Positions 24,401-39,400 of a DNA stretch of 64,000 bases are shown here, one piece after another. The notes under the pieces were generated by a model, which made no database searches, was not told the origin of the DNA, and saw only the letters and a list, made by a program, of their open reading frames with translations. The stretch is from Gordionus sp. m RMFG-2023 (taxonomy: Eukaryota > Nematomorpha > Gordioida > Chordodea > Parachordodidae). The DNA lies in NCBI RefSeq assembly GCF_954871325.1, contig NC_088777.1:25087366-25151365 (forward strand), read 5' to 3'. The translations under genes and the position numbers were made by a program. Positions within the stretch are counted from its first letter, which is position 1. Each line of letters opens with the position of its first letter.

Positions 24401-27400
24401 ATTTATTCTTGCTAGATAAGTGTTTTATGTTACCAAAGTGTGCTTTGTCCCTTCCATATCTCTCTTATCTTTTCTGAAACCCCAATATAATGGTATAAAA
24501 TTCTAAATTATACATAAATTCAAGAATTAAAATAGTATTTAAATAAATCTCTTATTACTATTGAATAGGTACTTGCCATTTAAAGTTCTACCTTATTCCT
24601 ATTGAATTGGTACTTGATGCATTTAAAGTTCTATTTACCCCTAAATATTCAGAAATATGTATAATATTTGGTGTGTATTCAGTGCATTCAATACAGGCAA
24701 AATTTTAAAAATGTCAACTATTAATTAATTTATGAAAGTTGCATGGGACATGGTTTTTTGATCAGGCCTGGCTATGTCTGCAATTTTAGACCAATCTATA
24801 ACCCATATTTAAAATTCAAAAATCTTAAAGCACCTCTATTTTAAATTTTATCCAATATGATTTCCATCACATTTTTAAATTTTGATATTTCTAATACATG
24901 CTCACAGTTAGTGTTTTTAATCGTCAAGTCTAGTCGACTTAACCGAAAACTGGAGTCAAGCTCGAGTTGTGAACTCAGGTCTATCAACTTGAGTCGACTA
25001 GAGGACAAATAGTTCTATGAACTTAGTCGACTAGAGGACGACTTAGTCGACTAGAGGACGATTACTTCTATGAACTTGAGTCGCCTACTAGAGGACGAAT
25101 AGTTCTATGAATTTGACTCGTTGACTAGTGGACAATAGTTCCATGAACTTGAATACTAAAGGACGAAGATTTTAAATGAATTATTATTAATAAAACATTT
25201 GTTTTTTATTTTTAACTTTAGATTTCCAACTTGAGTCGTTATACGAAATATAATATACTAGAGTCGATTAGAAGACGAATAGTTCTATGAACTTGAGTCG
25301 TCGACCAGAGGACGAAGATTTGAAATTAGTTATTATTAATTAATAAAACATTTGTTGTTTTTTTTATTTTTTACTTTAGACTTCCAACTTGAGTCGTGAT
25401 CGTTAACACGAGTTATATACTTATGCCGACTAGAGAACGAATAAATTATTGGGAATGGGGAAGATCGTGATTTAAAACAATTTAATTTAATATAGCGATA
25501 CACTTTATACCAACAAGATGTTTATTATAAAAATCGTGAGGGGGGGGATACTGCTTAAAACCTATTCATACTGTGATTTATATTGCCGACTTTTTTTTTA
25601 GATGAACCAGAGCTATGTCAAGACAAACAACATTTGTTTTATTGTAGACCTTTTTATTATCGGGATAATTTTTTATCTCACGAAAATAATTTATGCCTGA
25701 AATTTTTTTTTCAATAATTAATATAATTTGAATTTATTTTTTGTTTCTTCGAAACACTCCCTTTTTCCTCTTTTTATAAATATATTATTTGTTTTCATGG
25801 TACTTTTAAAATAAGATTTGTATTTTATTTTATATTTTTATAATAAAGAAAGTAACATATTTTATTGTTTTATTATGTTATCATATAAAATAATTTTAAA
25901 TATGATTGTGCAAAAAAAAATTATTAATAAAATATAAGAAATAAATAATTAAATATTATTATTAACCCCCCACACCTCAATAATAACCAATCCCCTCCCC
26001 TTGTTTCTTTCTCCCAAAATAAATCTATCTCTTTCAAAATAAATTTTCTTGTTTTTTTCACCATTAACAATATTTATTTAAAAAAAATTTTTTTTTATTT
26101 ATAAATAAATTTTTGATATGTTCAAACGATTTATATTTTTTAATAAAAAAAGAATAGTAAATAAATCATATATTATAATTGCACATATACAGTAATAATA
26201 TGATTTGTTATTGTTGTAACACATTTCCATAATGTGAAAAAACATTCTTATATAGTAGTTAAATAACTTTCCATAATTATTGTAAAAACATTTTGATAAA
26301 ATTTTAAAAAAAATATTTTTGATATAATTTTTTAAAATATTTTTGATATAATTTTTTTTAATAATAAGAGTATTTTTACTTTAATGAAGATTAACGTCAA
26401 AGTTATGAATCGAATATAATTTTTTTATGTTTTGGACCCAAGTTCAAGTGGGAAAATGAGAATTTAAAAAAAAATTTTCTAAGATTTTTATTACAATAAC
26501 ATTATTTTAAATGCATTATAAATTTTTTTAAATTTTAATTAAAAACGCGTCTAATTTTTCTTCGTCTATATTAGCACAGCCTATTTTTTATAATTTTTTA
26601 ATTTACTAAATGTTCTCTTGCAATTACCTCCTCAAATGACAAAATTAAAATGTATTCATATGTCAAAAATAAATTAATGTATGCATTTTGTGCATATTGT
26701 AACTTGTAATGATTTCATACACGCCTATTAAACACCTATTACATTTATTATCAAATCATATTGTGATATTCCATCTTCTTCATTTACCTCCTCACTTGTA
26801 CATATGATATCATCATCCATTTCATTTAATTCTGCTATTAAATTTTGGAATATACTGGTAAATGAACACAATTCGTTATGTAATTTAACTCTCAATATAT
26901 TTGCGAATTGTGCCAGTTTTTCCAAGGCATTTTCAGAAACCTTTACTATTTATTTCATTAAAATGCCTCATTTAAATTTTTTAACAGGTCCACTCGCACT
27001 TTTTAAAATCAAATCTTTCTACGGTACATATTCACTGAAATTTTAATTTGACATGTTTACAATATCTATTTTTACCCAATTGTTTTAAAAAAATTCAAAA
27101 ATAATTTTGATAATTGTCATTATTCTATGGTACACCTTCACTGAATTTTAATTTAAAATGTTTACTATGTATATTTTTACCCATTTGCCTTAAAAATTCA
27201 AAAATAACGATTATGACAATTGTCACTTTTTTATGGTACATAATCACTATTTAAAAAATAACGATGACAAATGCCAGTGCATTAATAATAGTAAAGTTAT
27301 AAATAACTTACCCTCCCATAGTTTTAATATCTACTAAATGTTATTATTATATTTATTTGAGTCAACACTAGAAGTTTTGGTCGAAAAAAATGATTAGGAT

Positions 27401-30400
27401 AATGGGTGAGAAAAAAAGCAACCCAAACCTTAGATCGTCCTTTAAAAAACGACCCATATTTTGGATCGGATCGAATAAAACGACCAAAACTTTGGGTTGA
27501 AGTCGTAAAAAACGACCCGTTTGAGTCTGAGTCGAAAAACGACACAACTATTCGTCTTCTAGTCGATTTAAGTATATAACTCGTATAACGACTCAAGTTG
27601 GAAGTTTAAAGTTAAAGAAAAATGTTTTATAAATTAATAATGACTAATTTAAAATCTCCGTCCTTAATTCGACTCAAGTTCATAGAACTATTCATCCTCT
27701 AGTCGACTCAACTATATAATTTATATTTACGACTTAAGTTGGAAGTCTAAAGTAAAAAGTAAATAACAGAACAGATATCTTAATTAAAATAACTAATTTG
27801 AAATATTCGTCCTCTAGTCGACTCAAGTTGACAGCTCAAGTTAGAAATATTCGTGCTCTAGTCGGCTCAACTATATAATTTGTATTCACGACTCAAATTG
27901 GATGTCTAAAGTAATAAAAATGTAAATAACAGAACAAATATCTTAAATAATAATAACTAATTTAAAATATTCGTCCTCTAGTCAACTCAAATTGACGACT
28001 CAAGTTCATAGAACTATTCGTCCTCTAGTCGACTCAAGTTCATAGAACTATTCGTCCTCTAGTCGACTCAACTATATAATTATATTTGTATTCACGACTT
28101 ATGAAAGTCTAAAAAAAGGTGTAAAATACAAAAAATATCTTAATTAATAATAATAAATCTGAAAATGAACTTGAGTTTAAGACTTGAGTTCATAACTCGA
28201 GTTCACGACTTGAGTTTGAGTTAGCCGACATATTCGACTAACAACTCAAGACTCTGAGTCCGAGTCGGATGAACTCGACTTTTTAACAACACTATACATT
28301 GTACCAATTTTACCTCTTTTACTCTTAAATTTTAATATTTATATAAAATTTATTAATAAGGTATATTTATTACCATACACACAAACTAAATAATTACCCT
28401 TCAACATCTATATAATTAATATTTTAAATTTAATTATATTCAAGTTGGTTATATAATTAATATTTTAAATTTATTTATATTCAAGTTGGTGTATGAGCAT
28501 ATGCCTTTGAAACGGGAGGCTCGAGTTCGATTCTCGTAGAGAGAAAAAAATTAACATTACACTATATAGTCTCCTTAAATTTAAAATACATTGGGGAGAT
28601 ACGAAATCGATCGTGTTTTGATTATGGAGATAAAATTAACATTACACTATATAGTCTCCTTAAATTTAAAATACATTAGGGAGATACGAAAACGATCGTG
28701 TTATGTTATGATTATGTAGATTATATATATTAGATTAAATTTCTTTCTCCTTTCTTCATATAGTAAAAACTATCAAAACGAACCGGCTTTACAAATCTTC
28801 GTGTTTTGGAATATATATACTATTGTTTGACCGAGGTTAGAATAGAATATTGTTTGAATGTGGAATAAATTTATAATTTTAATAATATTTTATAAATAAT
28901 TTTAATTTAGGGTTTGTCCAAAATATTTATAAATTCGAAAATTTTAAAACTAATAAATAAACATTTTTTAATAAATAAAAATATTGCGTAAATATATTTG
29001 TTAAATTTTCATAACTTCATTATTAGGTTTTCTTTAGGTTTTATTAATTTTGAAATATTTGGGACACAACCTTACTTAAAAACCAAGTTGTAATAAATTA
29101 ATAATAACATCGTAATATTGTACAACCGCTAAAAATAAGTCTAACATGAACTTGGCAGTCGTCAACCGACTTTTAACATGCCTTTATCACCACATTTTCC
29201 TCCTTACTTGAGTTAAGACGCTCATCGTAAGAGAGAGACCAATGTCATGAAAACACAAAACAAAAATTTTATTTTTAAGCGCGTTTCAGCTTTATTTATT
29301 TTAATAATATTTATTTATTTTCATTGTTATTTATTCATGACCTTATGAAAGTATATACGTGTCCATTAGGTATCAGTCTATAAATGGTTAAAGATTAGGT
29401 GTATACCGATACCACTTTTTGGAGGCCGATCCGATATTCAAGATATTGAATTGATATCGGCCGATAACCGATCCGATATCATATCTTCTGTAAAGATACC
29501 AATGGTTTTAATTTGTAATATACTTTTTATTAGTATAACATCTATAATTTAATTATACCATAACTTATGTCATTTAAATATATTATAATGATCAGTTATA
29601 TTTTATATTCAATTCTATTGCCTAAAAGTATATAAAATATTTTTATTATAAATCACTTTTATATAATAAGTAACAACATTAATCTATATACATAATAATT
29701 AATAAACAAATATATTATGAAATTTAAATAAATATTTAAAATAATATTTAACATTAATATATCGAAGATTTCTTTTTTAGAAATATTAAAATTTCCAATT
29801 TATCAGAAATCAGCCTGCGGCGATGGTAACTTTCAATATCACCAGCTTCACTAAAAACAGATTCTGAAGAGATTATCGCACACTTTTACAGTGAAACGAT
29901 ACACATGTTTAAATATACTATAAAAGGGGGTAAACAAAATAAGATTTTATTTTTAATAGAATAAAGATTGAAATTAAATATGGACAAGCAATTAATTAAG
30001 AAGATTTATAGTTGATTAATCATTATAAAAAAAATGTGTTAAAATTTAATTCAAAATAAAAAATTAAAATACTTACATATTAATTATTTTTAATTTTTCT
30101 TAAATAATAAAAAAAAATGTTTAATATAGAATCTTTATTATCCAATAGTAATACTAATTTTTCCAATTTAAATGAAAACTCCCAATCTTCGTCGAGAATT
30201 CAAAGACCAAAAAGAATACACAAATATTGGAATAAAGAAAAATTAGATATATTTACCAAAATGTTATCAATGCCGGAAGAACAACAAATGTTTGATAAAT
30301 TTTAAATATAATTTTTATGTATTAATTATTTTATCGAAATTATTATAAAAGTTTATAGTGTTATCATATTTTTATCGAAATAAATGGATATACAAAATAG

Positions 30401-33400
30401 ATTACATTTAAGAAATTCTAAAATATTTTCAAATATTAAAAAGACTTTTTACAAAAAATGATTTAGAATTTTAAATGAAATTTAATCAAATATCTTACTT
30501 GAGCATTCTCAAAGAAAATAAGAAAAAAATTCATTTTTCATCACAAATTATATATATGTAACACATTTCTTTTTATAATGATTAATCAACTATTAATCTT
30601 CTTAATTAATTGCTTGTCCATATTTAATTTCAATCTTTATTCTATTAAAAATAAAATCTTATTTTGTTTACCCCCTTTTATAGTATATTTAAACATGTGT
30701 ATCGTTTCACTGTATAAACAGAATGCGCAAAAAATAACAATATGGCAGAATGTTTATTAATTAATTATTATTATTAAAAAATTATGGATTTCGATTTTAT
30801 TTATAAAAATAAATGATTTTAGATATAACTTTTTTAAAAATTTTATAACATTTTATTTTTGTTATAGACGCCATTTTATATCGGATCGGATCGTCAAATT
30901 TTATAATATTGGCCGATAACCGATATTTTAAAATGGGTGAAATATCGGTCCGACCCGATCCGATAAATAATATAGGTGCATCATCCCTACTAAAGATATT
31001 TTCTTTTTTCAATATAAATAAAAGTAAATAAAAATCTTCGAGACCAAAAAATATATTTTTTTATAAAATAAAAAATAAAGAATTTTTTTAACAAAGGAAC
31101 GACAGGTTCAAGCTCTCATCTCAGAATTATAATAAAATACATGGAATTAAAAAGAAATTTTGGTCGACTAAAACGACTAATTTAGTCGACTAAAACGACT
31201 AATATTCAACTAAAAAGACTAATATAGTCAACTAAAACAACTAATTTAGTCGACTAAGTTGATCTATGTAGTCAGCATATAGGTAAAAATATATATTGTA
31301 ATTAAGTTAAAATTTACGTGAAGGTTTACCATAGAAAAGTGACAATTGTCATAATCGTTATTTTTGAACTTTTTTGAATTTTTTTAAAGTAAATAGGTAA
31401 AAATATATATTGTAAAGATGTTAAAATAAAATTTCAGTGAAGATGTACCATTGAAAAGTGACAATTGTCAAAATCGTTATTTTTTTACTTTTTTGAATTT
31501 TTTCAAAGCAAATAGGTAAAAATATATATTGTAAAGATGTTAAAATATAATTTCAGTGAAGATGTACCATAGAAAAGTGACAATTGTCATAATCGTTATT
31601 TTTTAACTTTTTTGAATTTTTTTAAAGTAAATAGGCAAAAATATATATTGTAAAGATGTTAAAATAAAATTTCAGTGAAGATGTACCATAGAAAAGTGAC
31701 AATTGTCATAATCGTTATTTTTTAACTTTTTTAATTTTTTTATAGTAAATAGGTAAAAATATATATTTGTAAAGATGTTAAAATAAAATTTCAGTGAAGA
31801 TGTACCATAGAAAAGACACAATTGTCATAATCATTATTTTTGAACTTTTTTGAATTTTTTCAAAGCAAATAGGTAAAAATATATATTGTATAATGATGTT
31901 AAAATAAAATTTCAGTGAAGATTTACCATAGAAAAGTGACAATTGTCATAATCGTTATTTTTGAACTTTTTTGAATTTTTTCAAAGCAAATAGGTAAAAA
32001 TATATATTGTATAAAAATGTTAAAATAAAATTTCAGTGAAGATTTACCATAGAAAAGTGACAATTGTCATAATCGTTATTTTTTAACTTTTTTGAATTTT
32101 TTTAAAGTAAATAGATAAAAATATTTATTTTAAAGATGTTAAAATAAAATTTCAATGTACCATAGAAAAGTGACAATTGTCATAATCGTTATTTTTTAAC
32201 TTTTTTTAAAGTAAATAGGTAAAAATATATATTGTAAAGATGTTAAAATAAAATTTCAGTGAAGATGTACCATAGAAAAGTGACAATTGTCATAATCGTT
32301 ATTTTTTAACTTTTTTAATTTTTTTTAAAGTAAATAGGTAAAAATATATATTGTAAAGATGTTAAAATAAAATTTCAGTGAAGATGTACCATAGAAAAGT
32401 GACAACTGTCATAATCGTTTTTTTTAACTTTTTTGAATTTTTTTAAAGTAAATAGGTAAAAATATATATTGTAAAGATGTTAAAATAATTTCAGTAAAGG
32501 TATACCATAGAAAAGTGACAATTGCCATAATCGTTATTTTTTAACTTTTAAAGTAAATAGGTAAAAATATATATTGTAAAGATGTTAAAATAAAATTTCA
32601 GTGAAGATGTACCATAGAAAAGTGATAATTGTCATAATCGTTATTTTTTAATTTTTTGGATTTTTTTAAAGTAAATAGGTAAAAATATATATTGTAAAGA
32701 TGTTAAAATAAAATTTCAGTGAAGATGTACCATTGAAAAGTGACAATTGTCAAAATCGTTATTTTTTAACTTTTTTGAATTTTTTCAAAGCAAATAGGTA
32801 AAAATATATATTTTAAAGATGTTAAAATATAATTTCAGTGAAGATTTACCATAGAAAAGTGTCAATTGTCATAATCGTTATTTTTTAACTTTTTTGAATT
32901 TTTTTAAAGTAAATAGGCAAAAATATATATTGTAAAGATGTTAAAATAAAATTTCAGTGAAGATGTACCATAGAAAAGTGACAATTGTCATAATCGTTAT
33001 TTTTTAACTTTTTTAATTTTTTTATAGTAAATAGGTAAAAATATATATTGTAAAGATGTTAAAATAAAATTTCAGTGAAGATGTACCATAGAAAAGTGTC
33101 AATTGTCATAATCGTTATTTTTTAACTTTTTTAATTTTTTTATAGTAAATAGGTAAAAATATATATTGTAAAGATGTTAAAATATAATTTCAGTGAAGAT
33201 GTACCATAGAAAAGTGACAATTGTCATAATCGTTATTTTTTAACTTTTTTAATTTTTTTATAGTAAATAGGTAAAAATATATATTGTAAAGATGTTAAAA
33301 TATAATTTCAGTGAAGATTTACCATAGAAAAGTGTCAATTGTCATAATCGTTATTTTTTAACTTTTTTGATTTTCTTTAAAGTAAATAGGCAAAAATATA

Positions 33401-36400
33401 TATTGTAAAGATGTTAAAATAAAATTTCAGTGAAGATGTACCATAGAAAAGTGACAATTGTCATAATCGTTATTTTTTAACTTTTTTAATTTTTTTAAAG
33501 TAAATAGGTAAAAATATATATTGTAAAGATGTTAAAATAAAATTTCAGTGAAGATGTACCATTGAAAAGTGACAATTGTCAAAATCGTTATTTTTTAACT
33601 TTTTTGAATTTTTTCAAAGCAAATAGGTAAAAATATATATTGTAAAGATGTTAAAATAAAATTTCAGTGAAGATGTACCATTGAAAAGTGACAATTATCA
33701 AAATCGTTATTTTTTAACTTTTTTGAATTTTTTCAAAGCAAATAGGTAAAAATATATATTGTATAAAGATGTTAAAATAAAATTTCATAGAAAGGTGACA
33801 ATTGTCATAATCGTTATTTTTTAACTTTTTTAATTTTTTTAAAGTAAATAGGTAAAAATATATATTGTAAAGATGTTAAAATAAAATTTCAGTGAAGATG
33901 TACCATTGAAAAGTGACAATTGTCAAAATCGTTATTTTTTAACTTTTTTGAATTTTTTCAAAGCAAATAGGTAAAAATATATATTGTAAAGATGTTAAAA
34001 TAAAATTTCAGTGAAGATGTACCATTGAAAAGTGACAATTGTCAAAATCGTTATTTTTTAACTTTTTTGAATTTTTTCAAAGCAAATAGGTAAAAATATA
34101 TATTGTATAAAGATGTTAAAATAAAATTTCAGTGAAGATTTACCATAGAAAAGTGACAATTGTCATAATCGTTATTTTTTAACTTTTTTAATTTTTTTAA
34201 AGTAAATAGGTAAAAATATATATTGTAAAGATGTTAAAATAAAATTTCAGTGAACATTTACCATAGAAAAATGACAATTGTCATAATATTTATTTTTCAA
34301 CTTTTTTGCTGAAACGAGCTGACTTTAGCTTACGCCCGTTATTATTAACTGCTATAATTGACGTGATGGTTTCGCAAACCTCGCTTGCTCTAGATTGACA
34401 AATCAAGATTGAAATAATATCTAGATTTCATAAATACTCATAAAACTTATTCAATTTATAGAAGAGTTTATAAACTTTTCAATAAAATTTAAAATATATA
34501 AATTATTATATATTTTAATAAAAATTAAAATTCTGTCATGTAAAAATCTTTAATTTTCACAAAATTTTATTTCTAAATAAAAATTTTAGCAATCATTTAT
34601 TAATGAAAACTATGTTAGGATAAAATTTTAACCTTCTGGTTTATTTAATTTTAAAATGAGATTAAATGGTTTTCCAAGCCCCGGGGTTTACCTAAATTAA
34701 GTCTCCCCTACACTATTTTATAGTTATGTAATTTAACTTCTAATATTTTGCAATTATATTGAATTCAATATAATTGCTATAAGAAGGTTATAATATTATA
34801 AAACAAAATATTCAAATAATAGCTTTGAATTAGTGATCTGCATCGGGCCTAATTTTTCAGGCCCGCCCGAAATATTTTTAAAAAAGTTTACCCCGGACGG
34901 AACGAAATTTTTTTTAAAAAAATTTACCGGCCCGGCTGGAATTAATTTAAATACAGAAATTGATTTATATAATTTCTCTAATTAAACGATATTTATTATA
35001 AGGTATCTAGTCTCTATAAATAAAATAAAATATTTTACATAAAAAATTAATCATAAAATTGATAAATTTATATTAAAAAATTTCTAAGACCCACCCGACC
35101 CGGCCCGAATTTTCTTAAAATATATTCGGCCCCACCCAGCCCAAATCCAATTTTTTTTTAAAAAACCCGGCAGGACCTTCCAAATGGTACCTCTAAAGGT
35201 CTCTGATTTAAATCATGATTTAAAATTTTACAATTACAATACTATTCTTAAAATTAATCTTTTTATTATATCAGTATATTCTAAAAATTAATATCTTTTC
35301 TTAGATTAAAATAAAAATACCACCCCCCCCTCCCCCGCCTTGGTAAAAAAAAAATTATTTAAAAAACAATGAATTTTATATCCAAAAAATAAAATTATTC
35401 CCCTTCCCTTTGGTGCCAGCTTGACGATAATTATAAGAATAAAAATATTTTAAGTTATTTATTTTTTTTATCTTGTAGAAAAATTATTATTAAAAATATA
35501 AACAATTAAATTAATATTAAAAAAATAAAAATTATAAAAAAAGAACAAAATAAATAAAATATAATATTATCCCGAAACTTTTTTTTTTATCAACACTTTT
35601 TTCATATGAACATTTTTAACTTATTTCTTCATTGTTTATTTTATTTTCTATCAAATTTACCTTTCTTATATTAAAGTTTCGAAAATGACTTGTGTAATCT
35701 TTATTTAATGTATATTTTATTTACATAATAAAAGATCAAAAAATATTTATTTTACTATATGTATTGCACATAATATAACGAAAAAATATATCTATATTAT
35801 ATAATAATCTAGTGTAATAATTTATTAAATTAATTGTTCAAAGGAATAGATCGGATTCCCTCTTCGATATATCGTATCGTATGTGAATAAAAAAGAAAGG
35901 AAAGAATAGGGGAGGGGGGGGGAGAATCAAAAAAAGGAAACAATATATTAATCTAAACATTTCATTTGGCGACGAATTTATTTTTCAAGTCATTTTTGAC
36001 GATGACGAATTATTTAAAATAAAAAGATTAAAATTATACCATGCCTCTGAAGAAGATTGGAACATACTCAATTTCATATTCCAGAATTTGTCAAAGAAAA
36101 AGTTAATATTCAGGATTACCTATATAATATAGAACTCATTTTCAAGGTAAAAAATATTTTCGATGAAAATAAAAAAAAGGATCTTTTATTGGCCTATATA
36201 GGCACCGAAAATTTAATTAAAATTAAAAATTTTTATTTTACAAATATTTTAAATAATATAAATTATTTAACTTTAATAGAGAATCTTGAAAAAATTTTCA
36301 AGTCTCTAGCATTTTTCTTCATAGGAATAATTTTTTTACATTAAAAAGAAATAACGAAAGTATAATTGACTTTTCAATTAAATTAAAAAGCATTTGCGCT

Positions 36401-39400
36401 TTATGTAACTTTAAATCGCCGGTTGATGAACTCTTAAGGGATATTTTCATCTTAGGAGTAGGGTTACCCGAGCTTGACAAAGAACTTCGGTCAAAATATG
36501 CCGAAGGAAATATTACTTTTGAAGATACTGTGCGTCTAGCTATCGCGCTGTCTTCATTGGAGAAGGAAACCCTGACAGAAGTTAATAAAATAATTAAACA
36601 TAAGCCTATGCAAGTTTCCAAAAATACTTATCCTAGGAATAATTATAACAACGTAAACAAATTCAATAATAATAATTATAATGCTAACAAATTCAACAAT
36701 AATTTTTATAAACCAAGTTTTAAACCTAATTTCAGTCAAAAAAAAGTAATATGCTTTAGATGCGGAAAAGCAAACCACATAGCGAAAGAATGTAGAACGC
36801 ATGCTATACAAATGATTTTACCACGGACACCTCGCCTGTCTTTTGCTAATAAAGCTACAATCGATGCGAAGATAAATGGACTGCAGCTTACTGGCTGTGA
36901 AATTGAAATTAATGAAATTAAGTAATAGGCTAGTAATAGCCTCAATTATTGTTATAGGGTTTGGGATATATAGAACGATACTGATTTTTCAAAACGCCAA
37001 AAAAATTCTCAAGGGGATTAATTGAGGGGAATAGGATGGAAGATATACTATATTTTGATAGTTTTCTGTTATTATAAGAGCTCGGTAAATCGGCGCATTA
37101 TCCATTATTATTAGAGAATTCAACGGTAAAATGTATGATAATTCATCCAGGTAAGTTTTGAATTTTATTGATGTAAATCCCCCGTCTATAATCATGTATT
37201 TTTTGAAACCATTAATTCCTATGGTGCATAAAACCGATACGTTTTTCCCCTTTGAAGGAGGGAGTTTGACGGATGGCCTCTTAAGGTGCCCATCCATAGT
37301 GGGAAATGACGTGGGAATTGAAGCCTGTTTCATCTAAATAGAATATATTTTGAAATGGCACGTTCATCATATTTAGGCAATATTCTTAGCGAATTTCCAA
37401 CCCTGTGTTATAACATACAAACTCGACAAGTATTAAATGAAAGGTAATTAATTAATACTCTAAATGGGTAGGTCTAGGTCTTGAGGGGTCAAAAATTTAT
37501 AAAATTTATATACAATAGGTTTGCAATGGGCAGATTTAACCTGAAAGTTTACCTGCTTAGTGTTTTAAGATTTTTTTAATCCGCTCGCCCTCCTGAGATT
37601 TTCCTTAACAAAATTTATTTATCTACCCGCCTATTTTATTTATAACATCCAAACAATTTTAATTAAACTCTTTCAGGCCTCATGATTATTTAGGCCAGGA
37701 ATAACAATTAAACATTAGTTGGTAATAATCATCTAGTAAGTATTAACGGTATTCTAAACATTAGCCATGAGCGTATACAACATTAACCTGTACTAAAATT
37801 GTATCTATGAATGATTGAGAAATAATTACCTACTTATAAATTAAATTTTCTTATATATTTTTATCTTTAATCTACAAATAATATTATAATTTTTTAATTA
37901 TTTTACATAAATCATATTGATTAAAAGCAAATATATTGAATATAAAACACAGTAAAAATAATTTTACATAAACATAACAAAAGATTATTCGGGCAGTTTT
38001 TTTTATTAAGAAAGGGGCAGTAATATAAATCAAAATGTGTAGTTTTTTAATTAAATGGGCAGTAGAAAGAATATTTGGTTGGTATTTTAAATTTTTGGCC
38101 AGTTAATAAATAATAAATAATTTTCTAATTTTTATATTTACTTGGGCAGTTTTCATTTTTTGCACTAACTTTTAAAATGGATTTAATGAAACTAATTAAT
38201 GAATATTTTTCATATTCATTTAATTACTATGAAGAACCTAGTAATAGGAAGGATGGAAAAATAAATATCAAAGATATTGCTAGTTTAAGGAAAAGAGTTT
38301 CAAAAATTCTTAAGTTCAGGAATATCTAAATAGTAATTCCTGTGGACAAGCGTATACAATTTACAGAAGAGGGTGAGAAAAAATACTTTAGATGTAATTT
38401 AGTATAAAAAATAAAAGAGAAAATGTGCTACAATCCTTTATAATTTTAATGATGATAATGTAACATACATTTCAATATCATACTCATGAACTTATAGAAA
38501 CTAAAATTCTCAAAATATCTATAAATTAGTGATAGATACTTTATTTAAAATGGGTATCAGAATGTTTATGGAAAATTTACAAAAAAATTTAATATTCTTA
38601 TTCTTCTCCGTTTTATGGCGATTTCCAGATTTACACAGGTAGGCCAGTTATCCCTCTGATTTTTCTCTTCCATTTTTGACGGTCCTGAGCATCAATATTT
38701 GTAAGATTCATACTTCTCATATCCATCGCTATCACATTTGTCCACGTCATCTTGGGCCTTCCTTTAGATCTTGATTCTCCTACTTCCATTAAGGTGCATC
38801 TCATTACCCATTCATCTTTTGTCATACGTTCCACATGCCCAAACCATCGTAGTCTATTTCGTTGCATTACCACTCCAATCATTTCTATATCCAATCTTGC
38901 TCGCAATTCCTTGTTAGTTTTTCTTTATCTCAGAGATACCCCACATATCCCTCTAATCATCCTCATCTCTGTTCTTTTTAATTTGGCTTCGTGAGTCGCT
39001 TTCATTGCCCTTTCGCTGCCATAAACTAAACAACTTCTCACATAGCTGTAACTTTCCCCTTTAACTTCAGAGAGACTTTTATATTTGTTAGAATAGACGA
39101 CATCTCGTTGAACTTCTTCCATGTTATCTGACCCTTGCAACAACAGCAGAATCTACACCACCATCTGCATTTAGCATATCACCCAAATAACAAAACTTAT
39201 CAACTTTTCCTAAGGTTAACCCATTGCCAATATCCAGACCACCATTTTCTACGTTATCATTATTATTATGTACCCCTTATGCACGTTCTACAATTAAAGG
39301 TCATTCTTGCTAACATCAGACTTCTCTTTTCGCGCTACATCTATTATGTACACATTTCTGGTATCTGGTGCATTGGATTGAATTTCTAACAACTCCTTTC

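Larger units (their letters stand above)
29396..30989. mobile_element. ATCGGCCGAT-rich hAT MITE, copy 1, itself interrupted
   Basis: Ends TAGGTGTATACCGATA and, inverted, (TAGGGATGATGCACC) are followed inward by ATATCGGCCGATA and TCGGATCGG repeats. Flanking TTAAAGAT (29,388-29,395) and CTAAAGAT (30,990-30,997) match 7 of 8. Without the 824-bp insert at 29,889-30,712 the element is about 0.77 kb. Other copies: 57,416-60,741, 60,742-61,454 and a fragment at about 44,810-44,920. Confidence 0.82.

Noticed and set aside
31282-34306. CRISPR-like regular repeats
   Set aside because: Repeats are contiguous 119-bp units without unique spacers in a eukaryotic context; it is a satellite.
35310-35935. 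C-run and G-run pair as transposon ends
   Set aside because: Mononucleotide tracts in opposite orientation are common here, and no flanking duplication or matching inner sequence supports an element.
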